A stretch of DNA of 64,000 nt, from assembly GCA_041695085.1 (NCBI GenBank), contig JBGFRO010000009.1:1-64000 (forward strand), in the 5' to 3' direction. Position numbers and translations under genes: made by a program. The stretch comes from DYFT01 sp041695085 (GTDB taxonomy: Bacteria > Bacteroidota > Ignavibacteria > UBA10030). Numbering within the stretch: the first letter of the stretch is position 1; each line of letters begins with the position of its first letter. Under the pieces are notes generated by a model. It ran no database searches and was not told the DNA's origin. It saw only the letters and a program-made list of their open reading frames with translations. Positions 16,932-25,588 of the stretch are shown here, in pieces.

Positions 16932-18967
16932 TACACCTTCTCCGCTTGGTCCAACATGGTCACAAACCGCTCCTCGTTCAGTATCTCGACCCCGAGTTCC
17001 CGCGCCTTCGCAAGTTTCGAGCCTGCCTCCTCACCCACCACGACATAGTCGGTCTTTGAGCTTACGCTGGAGGCTACTTTGCCACCGAGTTGCTCGATAC
17101 GCTCCTTGGCTTCGTTGCGCGTCATTGCGGAAAGCGTCCCCGTCAACACAAACGTCTTCCCTGCGAAAGGCGTATCGGTTCGAACACGGCTTCGCTGCTC
17201 CTCCATCCTCAATCCTGCCTTCTTCAGCCGCTCCACGAGCTTTCGATTATGTTTGTCTGCAAAGAAACGAATAATGCTTTCGGCAATGCGTGGACCAATT
17301 CCCTGGACGCTCTCCAGTTCCTCTCTTGTCGCTGCCATCAATTTTTCAATCGACGGAAAGGATGACGCGACCAGTTGTGCCATGCCGGCTCCGACATGCC
17401 TGATGCCAATCGCGAAGAGAACGCGCCAGAACGGTTTTTCTTTGCTCTTCTCAATGGCGTTGAGAAGATTCTCCACACTCTTTTCTCCCCACCGCTCCAG
17501 CTTCACAAGTTGGGCTTTTTTCTTGTGAAGCTCATAGAGGTCGGCGTAGTTCCTGACGAAGCCAAGCTCGACAAGTTGATCAACAACTGCTTCCCCTAAT
17601 CCCTCAATATCCATCGCGCCGCGATGGGCAAAGTGTTCGATACGACCTTTGATCTGCGCGGGACATTCGCCGTTCTCGCAATAATAGTTTGCCTCTCCTG
17701 CAGGACGAAAGATTTTGGAACCGCACGCCGGGCATGTTTTCGGCATCGTGAAGGGTTTGCTGGCCGGTGCGCGGTGCTCCAACACAACGCCGCTCACTTT
17801 CGGAATCACATCCCCCCCTTTTTCCACCACAACCACATCTCCGGGGCGGATATCAAGCTCGCGAATGTAGTCCTCGTTATGAAGAGTCGCGCGCGAAACC
17901 GTCGTCCCCCCAACAAACACCGGCTCCAGCTCCGCCACCGGCGTGATGGTACCGACGCGGCCGACTTGAAGCGTAATCCTTTTCAAGCGCGTTGTTGCCT
18001 TACGCGAAGCGAATTTAAATGCAATGGCCCACCGAGGACTCTTCGCAATGGCACCAAGGCGCTCCTGCTGTTCGAGCGAATCGACTTTCACCACGACGCC
18101 ATCAATGTCGTACGGAAGCGCATCACGCTTCTCCTCCCATTCCTTCCAATACTCGATCACTTCCTGAAGGGTAGAAGTACGGCGTGTGTGGGGACTTACC
18201 GGGAAGCCAAGCTCCTTCAGAAGCTGAAGATTCTCATAGTGACTACTGAGCACGCCTTCATCCGCCCGAAGATAGTAGGCAACGAATTTGAGCGGCCGTG
18301 AGGCGACGATCTTCGGATCCTGCAGCTTGAGTGTGCCTGCGGCGGAGTTTCGAGGATTGATGAACGGTTTTTCGCCGGCCAACTCGCGTTCTTCGTTCAT
18401 GCGCCGAAAATCCTCACGCTCTATGAAGACCTCGCCACGCACTTCGAAATTCATCAATCCTTTCTTTGAATCGATGACACGAAGAGGAATCGAACGGATC
18501 GTTTTCAGATTTTGCGTGATGTCGTCCCCCTGGACACCATCTCCCCTCGTCGCCCCGCGCCAGAGAAGGCCCTGTCGATACACCAGGCTGATTGCTACAC
18601 CGTCGAACTTCAACTCGCACACATAGCGGAACGGTTCGTTTCCCAACAGCGAACGCACTCTCCGGTCAAAATCGCGCATCTCCTCCTCCGTGTAGGCGTT
18701 GGAAAGGCTCAACATCGGAACCGCATGCGTGACGGTGGGGAACTCTTTTGTAGGTTGGCCACCGACCCGTTGCGTCGGTGAATCGGGCGTCACGAGCGAC
18801 GGATAGTTCTTCTCAAGTTCGAGAAGCTCGCGCATCAAGCGGTCATACTCCTCGTCCGAAATGGTGGGGCGTGCGAGAACATAGTATCGATAATCGTGTT
18901 CCCGGAGCTCGCGGCGGAGAGATTCGACGCGTTGAACAACCGATGGCGGGGCAGAAGCGGGGGGCAT
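16931..18967 (-). CDS. ligA: NAD-dependent DNA ligase
   Basis: I start at the ATG at 18967 (678 residues), 13 bp after the stop of the RodZ-like gene; a longer frame would overlap that gene. Order of domains: Ia/nucleotidyltransferase (Lys120 in ELKFDG is the AMP-accepting lysine), OB fold, four-cysteine zinc finger (CPACGSK ... YYCENGECPAQ), helix-hairpin-helix repeats (VQGIGPRIAESI) and a C-terminal BRCT domain (GKTFVLTGTL ... TDYVVVGEEAGSKL). It seals nicks in replication and repair using NAD+. Complete and of normal length. Confidence 0.96.
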   Translation of the reverse strand: MPPASAPPSVVQRVESLRRELREHDYRYYVLARPTISDEEYDRLMRELLELEKNYPSLVTPDSPTQRVGGQPTKEFPTVTHAVPMLSLSNAYTEEEMRDFDRRVRSLLGNEPFRYVCELKFDGVAISLVYRQGLLWRGATRGDGVQGDDITQNLKTIRSIPLRVIDSKKGLMNFEVRGEVFIEREDFRRMNEERELAGEKPFINPRNSAAGTLKLQDPKIVASRPLKFVAYYLRADEGVLSSHYENLQLLKELGFPVSPHTRRTSTLQEVIEYWKEWEEKRDALPYDIDGVVVKVDSLEQQERLGAIAKSPRWAIAFKFASRKATTRLKRITLQVGRVGTITPVAELEPVFVGGTTVSRATLHNEDYIRELDIRPGDVVVVEKGGDVIPKVSGVVLEHRAPASKPFTMPKTCPACGSKIFRPAGEANYYCENGECPAQIKGRIEHFAHRGAMDIEGLGEAVVDQLVELGFVRNYADLYELHKKKAQLVKLERWGEKSVENLLNAIEKSKEKPFWRVLFAIGIRHVGAGMAQLVASSFPSIEKLMAATREELESVQGIGPRIAESIIRFFADKHNRKLVERLKKAGLRMEEQRSRVRTDTPFAGKTFVLTGTLSAMTRNEAKERIEQLGGKVASSVSSKTDYVVVGEEAGSKLAKARELGVEILNEERFVTMLDQAEKV

Positions 18968-18980
18968 ACAAGCGCGGTGG

Positions 18981-19778
18981 TTATGGGCGGTGGATGCCCG
19001 ATTCGGTGATGAGCACGTCGCGAACAACGGCTCCTTTTCGACCTAACGGGCCAAGCTCACGACCGTTCAAGCGAAACGTGGCGTTTCCGGCATTTCCCAT
19101 CGAAATCAAAAACTCCTCCCTCCCTACCCACGTTCGTCGACGGTTGGGGGGAAACAGATACTCCCCCTTTCGTGTCTTGTCGATCGTGATCATCATCCAC
19201 ACCGAATCAAGCGTTACAATTTCCAGCTCCAGGCTGTCCTGCCGAACGGTCGTCATGGGAAGTGCAGCCGGCTTTTCGGGTTCCGCTTGTGCGATGGCGG
19301 CTTCCGACTCCTTTACAACGTGATCGAACGGCACTTCGCGTGGCGTTTCCTCGCCCACCGGCACCGTTCCCTTGTCCGAGAGATAGACAATAAGCAGAAT
19401 GGAAAGAAGCATGATGCCGAGCAGAAGGATTTCGCGATATTTGATATTGGGAAATGCGAGCGTCGTACGGGGAGCCGGTTCCACAGGTAGCGCCACCGGT
19501 TTCTTTGCCTGCGCGACCCATTGTTCGGCGTCCGCAGTAAGCTGCTGCTGTTCTGCTTCGTATCGCCGAATGACTTCGTCAGGATCGAGTTCAACAGCCT
19601 TGGCATATGCACGAATGAATGCACGAATGTACGTTTGCGGGAGGATGGAAAATTTTCCCGCCTCGATAGATTCAAGAAACCGCGTATTGATGCGCGTGGC
19701 ATCGGAAATTGCGGCAAGCGACAACTTCTTTTCTTCACGCGCAGACTTGAGACTTTGGCCGAAAGCTTCGAGACTCAT
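18981..19778 (-). CDS. RodZ-like helix-turn-helix membrane protein
   Basis: With the ATG at 19778 the protein has 265 residues and begins directly at the HTH domain (MSLEAFGQSLKSAREEKKLS); 31 codons of in-frame sequence upstream have no family match. Residues 1-72 form the cro/C1-type HTH, 115-134 a single membrane span, and the rest a periplasmic DUF4115-like beta-domain (LEIVTLDSVWMMI ... FRLNGRELG). This is the RodZ architecture, which links MreB filaments to the membrane for rod shape. mreB is not in the window. The gene precedes ligA by 13 bp. Confidence 0.85.
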   Translation of the reverse strand: MSLEAFGQSLKSAREEKKLSLAAISDATRINTRFLESIEAGKFSILPQTYIRAFIRAYAKAVELDPDEVIRRYEAEQQQLTADAEQWVAQAKKPVALPVEPAPRTTLAFPNIKYREILLLGIMLLSILLIVYLSDKGTVPVGEETPREVPFDHVVKESEAAIAQAEPEKPAALPMTTVRQDSLELEIVTLDSVWMMITIDKTRKGEYLFPPNRRRTWVGREEFLISMGNAGNATFRLNGRELGPLGRKGAVVRDVLITESGIHRP

Positions 19779-19930
19779 GGGCGGTTGCGTATCGAGATCA
19801 GACGGAATGGCGTGTACGATCGCGGGGCCGAAGGACTGCAAAATGGTAGTGATTATTTGGCCGAGTTGCAAGAAATGGAAGCAAAGCGGGTATGATGGAG
19901 GACACCTTCCGTGCTACCGTGTACGCGTTC

Positions 19931-22171
19931 TCAACGCTTCTTGCTCGCTCTCTTCTCGAGCGCTCCACGCATCGTCTTTGAAAGCTCGACGAGTTGATAC
20001 GGTTTCTGAAGAATACCATCGACAGCTTCTTCCAAAGGGGAGCCATGCAACGATGTGTTGCTGTACCCTGTCGAGATAACGACGCGGAGGGAAGGATCAA
20101 GTTCTTTCAGTTTATAGAACACCTCGCGCCCCCCCATCAACGGCATATTCATATCGAGCACAACGAGATCGAATCGTTTTCGTTTCTTGACCAGCTCCAA
20201 TGCCTCCGTACCGCTTTGAACCACCGTGACTTTATAGCCGAGGTCCTTCAACATTCCGCCGATGACTTCACCAACATGTTCTTCATCGTCAATCACCAGC
20301 ACCTTCTCGTCTCCACGAGCAAGCGCGGAGGGTTGACTATCGTGATGGATGCGTTCGTGTTCTGGAAGGAGCGGAAAGTACAACGTAAACGTCGATCCTT
20401 TTCCGGGCTCGCTCTGCACCGTAATGAAGCCGTTGTGTCCGTTCACCACGCCGTAGACCACTGAAAGGCCCAGGCCGGTCCCCTTCCCTTGATCTTTCGT
20501 TGTGAAGAACGGTTCGAAAATCCGTTGTTGGGTGCTCCGATCCATGCCCACTCCCGTATCTCGGACCGAAAGAGCAACATATTCGCCTGTGCGCGTCTCC
20601 CCGATCGGCTCCGTGGGCACTTCGTCCAGATTTACAACCTTTGTCGTTACAACAAGCTCGCCCCCCTCCGGCATGGCATCGCGTGCGTTGATCAGGAGGT
20701 TGAGAACGGCTTGTTGAATTTGGCCATCGTCGCCGTTCACGATGGTCACGGCATTGGTGAGTTCGCTCCGCAGGACGATGCTTTTTTCCACACTTCGCTC
20801 GAAAAGATGGAGCGTTTCGTCGACAATGTCGTTGATGACGACCGGGCGAAATTGGGTGGTCCCTTTCCGCGCAAAGGTGAGGAGTTGTCTCGTCAACCCA
20901 GCTCCCCGTTTCGCTGCGGTGTCGATAATTTCGACAAAGCGCTGCCATGGGTCACCTTTCTTCATCTTGCGGCGCATAATGGCCGTTGAGCCGAGAATCG
21001 AAGTGAGAATGTTGTTGAAATCGTGCGCAACCCCACCCGCAAGGTTACCGATGCTGTCGATGCGTTGAGCGTGGAGAATCTTCGATTCCAGTCGCTTTTT
21101 CTCCGTAATGTCGCGAGCCACTGCTCTCATAAACGCAGGTTTACGTTCCGCATCGTGGATGATCGACGTGTTCACGTTGACGTCGATCAACTCCCCCTCT
21201 TTCGTCACCATCTGTTCCTCGAGTCCGGACACCTCATAGTTATGCTCGAAGATCTCTTTGAGGAGCTTGTGAACCTCTCCATGATAACCCTCAGGGTACA
21301 GCTTCATGAGCGATGCCCCGATCAGTTCTTCTTTTCTATAGCCAAGCCGGTCGGCCTCCGTCTGATTGCAGCTGACAATGACCCCCTGTCGGTTGACGAT
21401 GTGATACATATCGGGCGAGTGCTCGAAGAGATCCATGTAACGCTCCTCAGAAGCGCGCAACCGTTCAAAGAGCTCCGCGTTCTCCAGAGCGACCCCGATC
21501 TGATTGGCGATAGCAGCCATCAGATCAAGTTGCTTTTGGGTAAATTCACTGCTTTCCCGGCTCGCCACCACCATCACACCTGCGAAGCGATCTTTCATCA
21601 TCAACGGAACCGACGCCCATGACTCGATCGTGCCGTATCGCCACTCGTCCCGACGCGAGCCTGTCTGCGGACGCCGCTCTACACGCGGAGCCAGCACCCA
21701 TCCCATTCCTTCCGTATGCAATTCCGTGTCGGGTTCGATAATGGCGCGGCTGACATCTTCCTCTCCGCGCATGGCTTTTAAGACAAGCTTTGTTCCCTCC
21801 ACATGATAGATCCAGGCACAATCGACATCCAACAATCGTTTGACCTCATGCAAAGCGTTTTCCACCACAAAATTGATCTCAACCGAACGGTTGACCGCCG
21901 CCGCGATCGTGTTGAGCGCCAGCAACTCCTGTTTCTGTTCTTCCAACAGCCTTCCATAATTCAGAGTGAAATACACAATCAAAAATCCAAAAATGCCGAC
22001 GGTGATCACGCTCACGAAGACATACCACTCCAACGGGTAATCGCCAAACAATCGGACCATAAAAATGGTCACCATCGCGACCACAACGGCGGTGGAGGCA
22101 ACGACTTGCGCTTGCTCAACGGGACCGAGCTGGGAGCGGAATTTGCGGAGTTTCTTGAAGCTCAGGCGCAT
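19931..22171 (-). CDS. hybrid sensor histidine kinase (2 TM, GAF, PAS, HisKA, HATPase, receiver)
   Basis: From the ATG at 22171 the protein has 746 residues (an ATG at 22303 would add 44 unlikely residues). Two membrane spans (about 24-43 and 50-70) are followed by a GAF domain (~85-250), a PAS/PAC domain (~255-375), HisKA with the H-box AGGVAHDFNNILTS, a HATPase (NLLINARDAM, DTGVGMD, GTGLGLSVV) and a C-terminal receiver with the phosphoacceptor in LVVLDMNMPLMGG. No extracytoplasmic sensor of size exists, so it probably senses an intracellular or membrane signal. The stand-alone receiver at 23907-24278 could be a partner, but no link is shown. Confidence 0.88.
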   Translation of the reverse strand: MRLSFKKLRKFRSQLGPVEQAQVVASTAVVVAMVTIFMVRLFGDYPLEWYVFVSVITVGIFGFLIVYFTLNYGRLLEEQKQELLALNTIAAAVNRSVEINFVVENALHEVKRLLDVDCAWIYHVEGTKLVLKAMRGEEDVSRAIIEPDTELHTEGMGWVLAPRVERRPQTGSRRDEWRYGTIESWASVPLMMKDRFAGVMVVASRESSEFTQKQLDLMAAIANQIGVALENAELFERLRASEERYMDLFEHSPDMYHIVNRQGVIVSCNQTEADRLGYRKEELIGASLMKLYPEGYHGEVHKLLKEIFEHNYEVSGLEEQMVTKEGELIDVNVNTSIIHDAERKPAFMRAVARDITEKKRLESKILHAQRIDSIGNLAGGVAHDFNNILTSILGSTAIMRRKMKKGDPWQRFVEIIDTAAKRGAGLTRQLLTFARKGTTQFRPVVINDIVDETLHLFERSVEKSIVLRSELTNAVTIVNGDDGQIQQAVLNLLINARDAMPEGGELVVTTKVVNLDEVPTEPIGETRTGEYVALSVRDTGVGMDRSTQQRIFEPFFTTKDQGKGTGLGLSVVYGVVNGHNGFITVQSEPGKGSTFTLYFPLLPEHERIHHDSQPSALARGDEKVLVIDDEEHVGEVIGGMLKDLGYKVTVVQSGTEALELVKKRKRFDLVVLDMNMPLMGGREVFYKLKELDPSLRVVISTGYSNTSLHGSPLEEAVDGILQKPYQLVELSKTMRGALEKRASKKR

Positions 22172-22355
22172 GGGAGCGTGAGAGAAGGACAACAAAAAGT
22201 ACCACGAGCGCTGCAGAATAGCAAGGGTAGAGACCTTGATTCCGACATAGAGGCGTGTTCTGTCGTAGGTTCCCAGAACTACATCCGTTCGAAATGGACA
22301 CACTCTTTTTCACCGCAGAGGTGAACGTCAGAACCCACAACGCGAGAATCCGCTC

Positions 22356-22475
22356 GAGGCTATGCTAAAAGTTCAATCGACGTGATGTGCGAGTTCGAGC
22401 TTTGAGGAATTCAGACAGTTTTCGCAACACCAATGTGGGCGAGAAGGCTTCTCGCCCTCCATTGTGCATAGCCTC
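22356..22475 (+). repeat. inverted-repeat-bounded interspersed element, copy B
   Basis: Bounded by a perfect 10-bp inverted repeat, GAGGCTATGC (22356-22365) and GCATAGCCTC (22466-22475). Inside are AAAAGTT after the left end, TTTTCGCA (22419-22426), and a hairpin GGGCGAGAAG / CTTCTCGCCC (22437-22446 and 22448-22457) with one central G, nested in CAATG/CATTG. The tail CCCTCCATTGTG leads to the right end. Copies A (23564) and C (29401) share order, ends and motifs. It fills the middle of the 562-bp gap between the kinase and the toxin-antitoxin pair; the rest of that gap shows only the promoter at 22678. Confidence 0.75.
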
Positions 22476-22677
22476 ACAAAAAATCGGATTTAAGCAGAGA
22501 CCTAAAAGCCTATCATCAACGTTTCCTCATCTTTATATGGTTGAGCGCCTCAAGAGGCCGGTTTCGGAATGCAATGGGGAAATCTCAAGCACGTGTAAGA
22601 CAAGTCCGGAGTCATAAGAGTAAGCCAGCAATAAAGTATCGGGTTACAAAATGGCATATGTAAGAGGATGTTTTGCC

Positions 22678-22708
22678 TTGACTTACATTTCATAGTTCTG
22701 TAAGTTTG
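22678..22708 (+). promoter_or_regulatory. promoter and probable autoregulatory operator of the toxin-antitoxin pair
   Basis: TTGACT (22678-22683) and TAAGTT (22701-22706) are 17 bp apart; the downstream box TAAGTTTG also fits the Bacteroidota -7 consensus TAnnTTTG. An inverted repeat, ACTTACA (22681-22687) and TGTAAGT (22699-22705), covers both boxes, and a further TGTAAG half-site lies near 22660. AbrB-type antitoxins usually repress their own operon, so this is the expected operator. A GGAGGAG binding site stands before the ATG at 22734. Confidence 0.6.
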
Positions 22709-22733
22709 GTCATCTCTAAATGGAGGAGCTCTC

Positions 22734-22982
22734 ATGGAAACTTCCGTTGTAACAGTGAAAGGTCAAATGGTTGTCCCTGCGAAGATACGGCGAAAGTTGA
22801 AGATCAAGAAGGGAACGAAGGTGGTTATCATCGAGCAGGAAGATGGGTTTATTGTGAAGCCGGTCAATGGGAAATACTTTGAGCACTTCGCCGGCATTCT
22901 CCCGGGCAAAGGAAAGGCGACGAAGGCACTGCTGGAAGAACGCAGAAAGGAGCGCGAACATGAAGACGCTCGTTCTCGATAG
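22734..22982 (+). CDS. vapB: AbrB/MazE-type antitoxin (VapB-like)
   Basis: An 82-residue SpoVT-AbrB swapped-hairpin protein: VVTVKGQMVVPAKIRRKL is the family's DNA-binding signature, followed by LKIKKGTKVVIIEQEDGFIV. The C-terminal half is charged and helical (LLEERRKEREHEDARSR), as in antitoxin tails that wrap the toxin. It overlaps the toxin gene by 23 bp, the usual layout of a type II module. With the toxin it is the only plus-strand unit in the left 40 kb. Confidence 0.9.
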   Translation: METSVVTVKGQMVVPAKIRRKLKIKKGTKVVIIEQEDGFIVKPVNGKYFEHFAGILPGKGKATKALLEERRKEREHEDARSR

Positions 22983-23358
22983 TCACGCGCTGATGAAGTA
23001 TTTTGAGCGTGAAGAGAACTGGGAGAAGGTAGCCGAGATGCTTCAGGAGGCAATGGATCAGAAGTATCGTCTTCTCCTATCCGTCGTCAATTGGGGGGAG
23101 ATCTACTACATCACCAGACGCGAGTACGACGAGGAAGACGCAGAGAAGGTTCTTCGTGCTCTTCGCAATATGCCTATTGAGGTCAAGGATGCAGATAAAG
23201 AAACAACTCTCGAGGCGGCAAAGTTAAAGGCGGCGGGAGGTCTTTCGTACGCTGACTGTTTCGCGGCAGCACTTGCGATGAAAAAGAAGTGCGAGTTGGT
23301 AACGGGTGATAAGGAGTTGAAGCAGGTGGAGAAGGGAGTAAGAATTCGTTGGATTTGA
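22960..23358 (+). CDS. vapC: PIN-domain toxin ribonuclease (VapC-like)
   Basis: A 132-residue PIN domain beginning MKTLVLDSHALMKYF. The four acidic residues of the Mg2+-dependent RNase site are visible: Asp7, Glu47 (NWGEIYY), Asp99 (SYADCFAAA) and Asp117 (TGDKEL). Start at the ATG at 22960, with GGAG seven bases upstream, inside the antitoxin gene; longer open frame upstream is only overlap. VapC toxins cleave tRNA or rRNA when freed from the antitoxin. The module appears intact. Confidence 0.92.
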   Translation: MKTLVLDSHALMKYFEREENWEKVAEMLQEAMDQKYRLLLSVVNWGEIYYITRREYDEEDAEKVLRALRNMPIEVKDADKETTLEAAKLKAAGGLSYADCFAAALAMKKKCELVTGDKELKQVEKGVRIRWI

Positions 23359-23563
23359 TTTCAACCTCGATATTCCTTCTCATCTCCTCCTCTCAGCAAA
23401 AACGCCTCTAAAGATTTTCGAATTTCTTCTTGCTCAGTAACTGCTCAGCGAAAAAACGAATTGCAGATTCACAGATTAGCGCACAACGTTGTATGTGAAA
23501 ATCAATAAAAAGCACCCCATTTCTCCCTACGATTCCTCTCCCGTGATAATTCGGGGCCAATCC

Positions 23564-23679
23564 GAGGCCGTGCAAAAAGTTGGATTAAGGAACTCTGTCC
23601 GTTCAAGATTCTGGCAATTTCATTTTCGCAGGAGCTTGGATGGCGGGACGGCGTCCCGCCCTACATTTTGTACGGCCCC
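23564..23679 (+). repeat. inverted-repeat-bounded interspersed element, copy A
   Basis: Left end GAGGCCGTGC (23564-23573), right end GTACGGCCCC (23670-23679): eight of ten positions pair, one more is a G-U wobble. AAAAAGTT follows the left end; TTTTCGCA lies at 23623-23630; hairpin arms GGCGGGACG / CGTCCCGCC (23642-23650 and 23652-23660) flank a single central G; the tail is CCCTACATTTTG. Same orientation as copies B and C. The 205 bp before it, after the toxin gene, contain nothing recognisable. Confidence 0.75.
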
Positions 23680-23799
23680 GCAGCTGTGGTGGTTTTTAGC
23701 TCGTTTTGATTCTGACGCTTGGATGGCGGGACGGCGTCCCGCCCTACATTTTGTACGGCCCCGCAGCTGTGGTGGTTTTTAGCTCGTTTTGATTCTGAC
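23634..23799 (+). repeat. perfect 83-bp tandem duplication of the 3' part of copy A
   Basis: Two identical 83-bp units, 23634-23716 and 23717-23799, each contain the GGCGGGACG/CGTCCCGCC hairpin, the CCCTACATTTTGTACGGCC tail and 37 bp of flanking sequence. No mismatch was found between the units, so the duplication is recent or kept identical. 23800-23906 holds no other feature. Confidence 0.9.
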
Positions 23800-23906
23800 G
23801 CTGAGTAATTACCTTGCTCAAACAAATAGCAGAAGAACGCCAACCGTTTGTTCATCGACCAAGATCATACCGCTCTCATCCGACGACGATGCGTGCGCGT
23901 AGATAT

Positions 23907-24278
23907 CTAACGCGGAAGATATTTCTGGAGGGAGGGGATGATGTCCCCTTTATAGAACGGCTTGGCGATGCAATCGACGGCACCAAGGTCTTTCGCAACC
24001 TTCCTGGCATGGAAATCGTCGATCGCCGAAAGGAAGACGACGGGCGTCGATTTCATCTTCGGCAGCGTTTTGATCTTCTCCAGAAGATCGAACCCGTTCA
24101 TATCAGGCATACGGAGATCGCTGAGGATCAAATCGGGATGATATTTGGCGAGAACCTTCAGCGCTTCCGCCCCGCTCTGAGCTCCCCGTACCTCAAACCC
24201 TTCATCCCTGAGAAGTTGAAGGACGCTCGTCAACCACGCGGGTTCATCATCGATCAACAATATTTGTTTTTTGCGCAT
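23907..24278 (-). CDS. stand-alone response regulator receiver
   Basis: A 123-residue CheY-like protein without an output domain. Asp10/Asp11 (LLIDDEP) bind Mg2+, Asp54 (LILSDLRMPDM) is the phosphoacceptor, and IAKPF provides the conserved lysine. The ATG at 24278 is chosen because the receiver fold starts there; the 20 codons before it are not conserved in the family. It probably relays a signal to a separate kinase or effector; the hybrid kinase at 19931-22171 is the nearest candidate. Confidence 0.9.
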   Translation of the reverse strand: MRKKQILLIDDEPAWLTSVLQLLRDEGFEVRGAQSGAEALKVLAKYHPDLILSDLRMPDMNGFDLLEKIKTLPKMKSTPVVFLSAIDDFHARKVAKDLGAVDCIAKPFYKGDIIPSLQKYLPR

Positions 24279-24351
24279 TGATGTTGTGGTGTTGTGGCAG
24301 GTCAAGGTACGAAGGGTGGGGGTCGGAAGCAAGCACACAAACTGGCCGCTG

Positions 24352-25527
24352 CTATTCGGCTATCATCGAGCAAATCTGAGCAACGGTTAAACCGACAAAT
24401 GTCCCCATGACATTTCCCATCACGGCCATCAGAAGACCGACAGGAGCGAGCGAACTCTGGTACACGGTCGCAACGATGGGAGCCGTCACAGGACCACCGA
24501 TGTTCGCCTGGCTCGCAGTTGCCATCAAAAACATCGGTGATCGGAGATACCTTCCTGCAATCCACAAGAACGTCGCATGAATGGCAATGATCGTGATACC
24601 GAAAAGCAAAAACATCGGTGCATCGAGGATGCCTTTCAAATCGGCTTTGGCTCCGATGGAAGCGAGAAGCAGATAGAAGAATGCACTTCCTACAATCGAC
24701 GCGCCGGCATATTCGAGGCGCGATACCGGCGTGAGGGAAAGAACAATGCCTACAATCGTCACAAGAATGATCGTCCATCCAAACGAGTTGAGCACCGTTC
24801 CGACATCGGGCATCCAGCGTCCTGCTTCGAGCATGGCGTATCCGATGCCGAAACCGATGGCAACCATTTTGACAAGGTCGTTGAACTTGATCGGTCGTCG
24901 ATGCTGTTCATCCAACTCGGCCATCCGTTGGTTCAATCCCTCGACAATCGAATGATCGACGCGGTGGAGATCGTCCAACCGACGTTGAAAAACCGCCAGC
25001 GCGATCACCACTCCCATCCACCCATAACCGACAACGGTATCGACCACAATGATAGGGCCGAGCAGCGTATCAGGTGTTCCGACACTGGTCGCGACCGCCA
25101 CCATGTTGGCACTTCCTCCGACCCAACTGGCGGTGAGGGCACCCACAGCCTTCCAGCTTTCCTCGGGCAACCAGAAGTGATAGAGAGTGAACGAGGCGAT
25201 GGCTCCGGTGGCAATTCCCAACGTCCCTATGCACATTGTTAGGATCGCCTTGCCTCCTAATTTGGCGAGAGCGGGTACGTTGGCCGAAAGGAGCATCAGC
25301 ACGAGGGCTGAAGGAAGCAAGTATTGCCGAATCCAATCGTACAGGTCGTGACTTTGCGGAATGATCCCGATGTTGGAGGAAATCATCGGAAGAAAGTACA
25401 CCCAGATAGCGGGAGGAAGGTATTTGAAGAAGCCGGACAAGAACGGCCTCTCGGAGATCCAGTGAAGGAGCCCAATCAACACCACGAGATAGACGAAGAT
25501 TGCCGTCGCGTCGGTGATCAGCGGCAA
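24352..25527 (-). CDS. DUF819 family membrane protein
   Basis: A 391-residue polytopic protein with about ten membrane spans and the DUF819 pattern: SERPFLSGFFKYLPPAIWVY near the start, ALTASWVGGSANMVAVA in the centre, and MATASQANIGGPVTAPIVA near the end. Members are putative transporters of unknown substrate. The start is TTG at 25527 behind GAGGGGG; a short palindrome (CACTTCGGGAAGTG, 25542-25555) lies just upstream and could be an operator. Confidence 0.88.
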   Translation of the reverse strand: MPLITDATAIFVYLVVLIGLLHWISERPFLSGFFKYLPPAIWVYFLPMISSNIGIIPQSHDLYDWIRQYLLPSALVLMLLSANVPALAKLGGKAILTMCIGTLGIATGAIASFTLYHFWLPEESWKAVGALTASWVGGSANMVAVATSVGTPDTLLGPIIVVDTVVGYGWMGVVIALAVFQRRLDDLHRVDHSIVEGLNQRMAELDEQHRRPIKFNDLVKMVAIGFGIGYAMLEAGRWMPDVGTVLNSFGWTIILVTIVGIVLSLTPVSRLEYAGASIVGSAFFYLLLASIGAKADLKGILDAPMFLLFGITIIAIHATFLWIAGRYLRSPMFLMATASQANIGGPVTAPIVATVYQSSLAPVGLLMAVMGNVMGTFVGLTVAQICSMIAE

Positions 25528-25588
25528 GCGAACCCCCTCAACACTTCGGGAAGTGAAGCATTAGCATCCCACCCACCACGCCGGATGT

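Noticed and set aside
23489..23782. 97-codon plus-strand open frame over copy A and the tandem repeat
   Set aside because: Its repeated peptide is only the translation of the 83-bp repeat; no start signals.
23634..23799. CRISPR array
   Set aside because: Only two 83-bp units without spacers and no cas genes.
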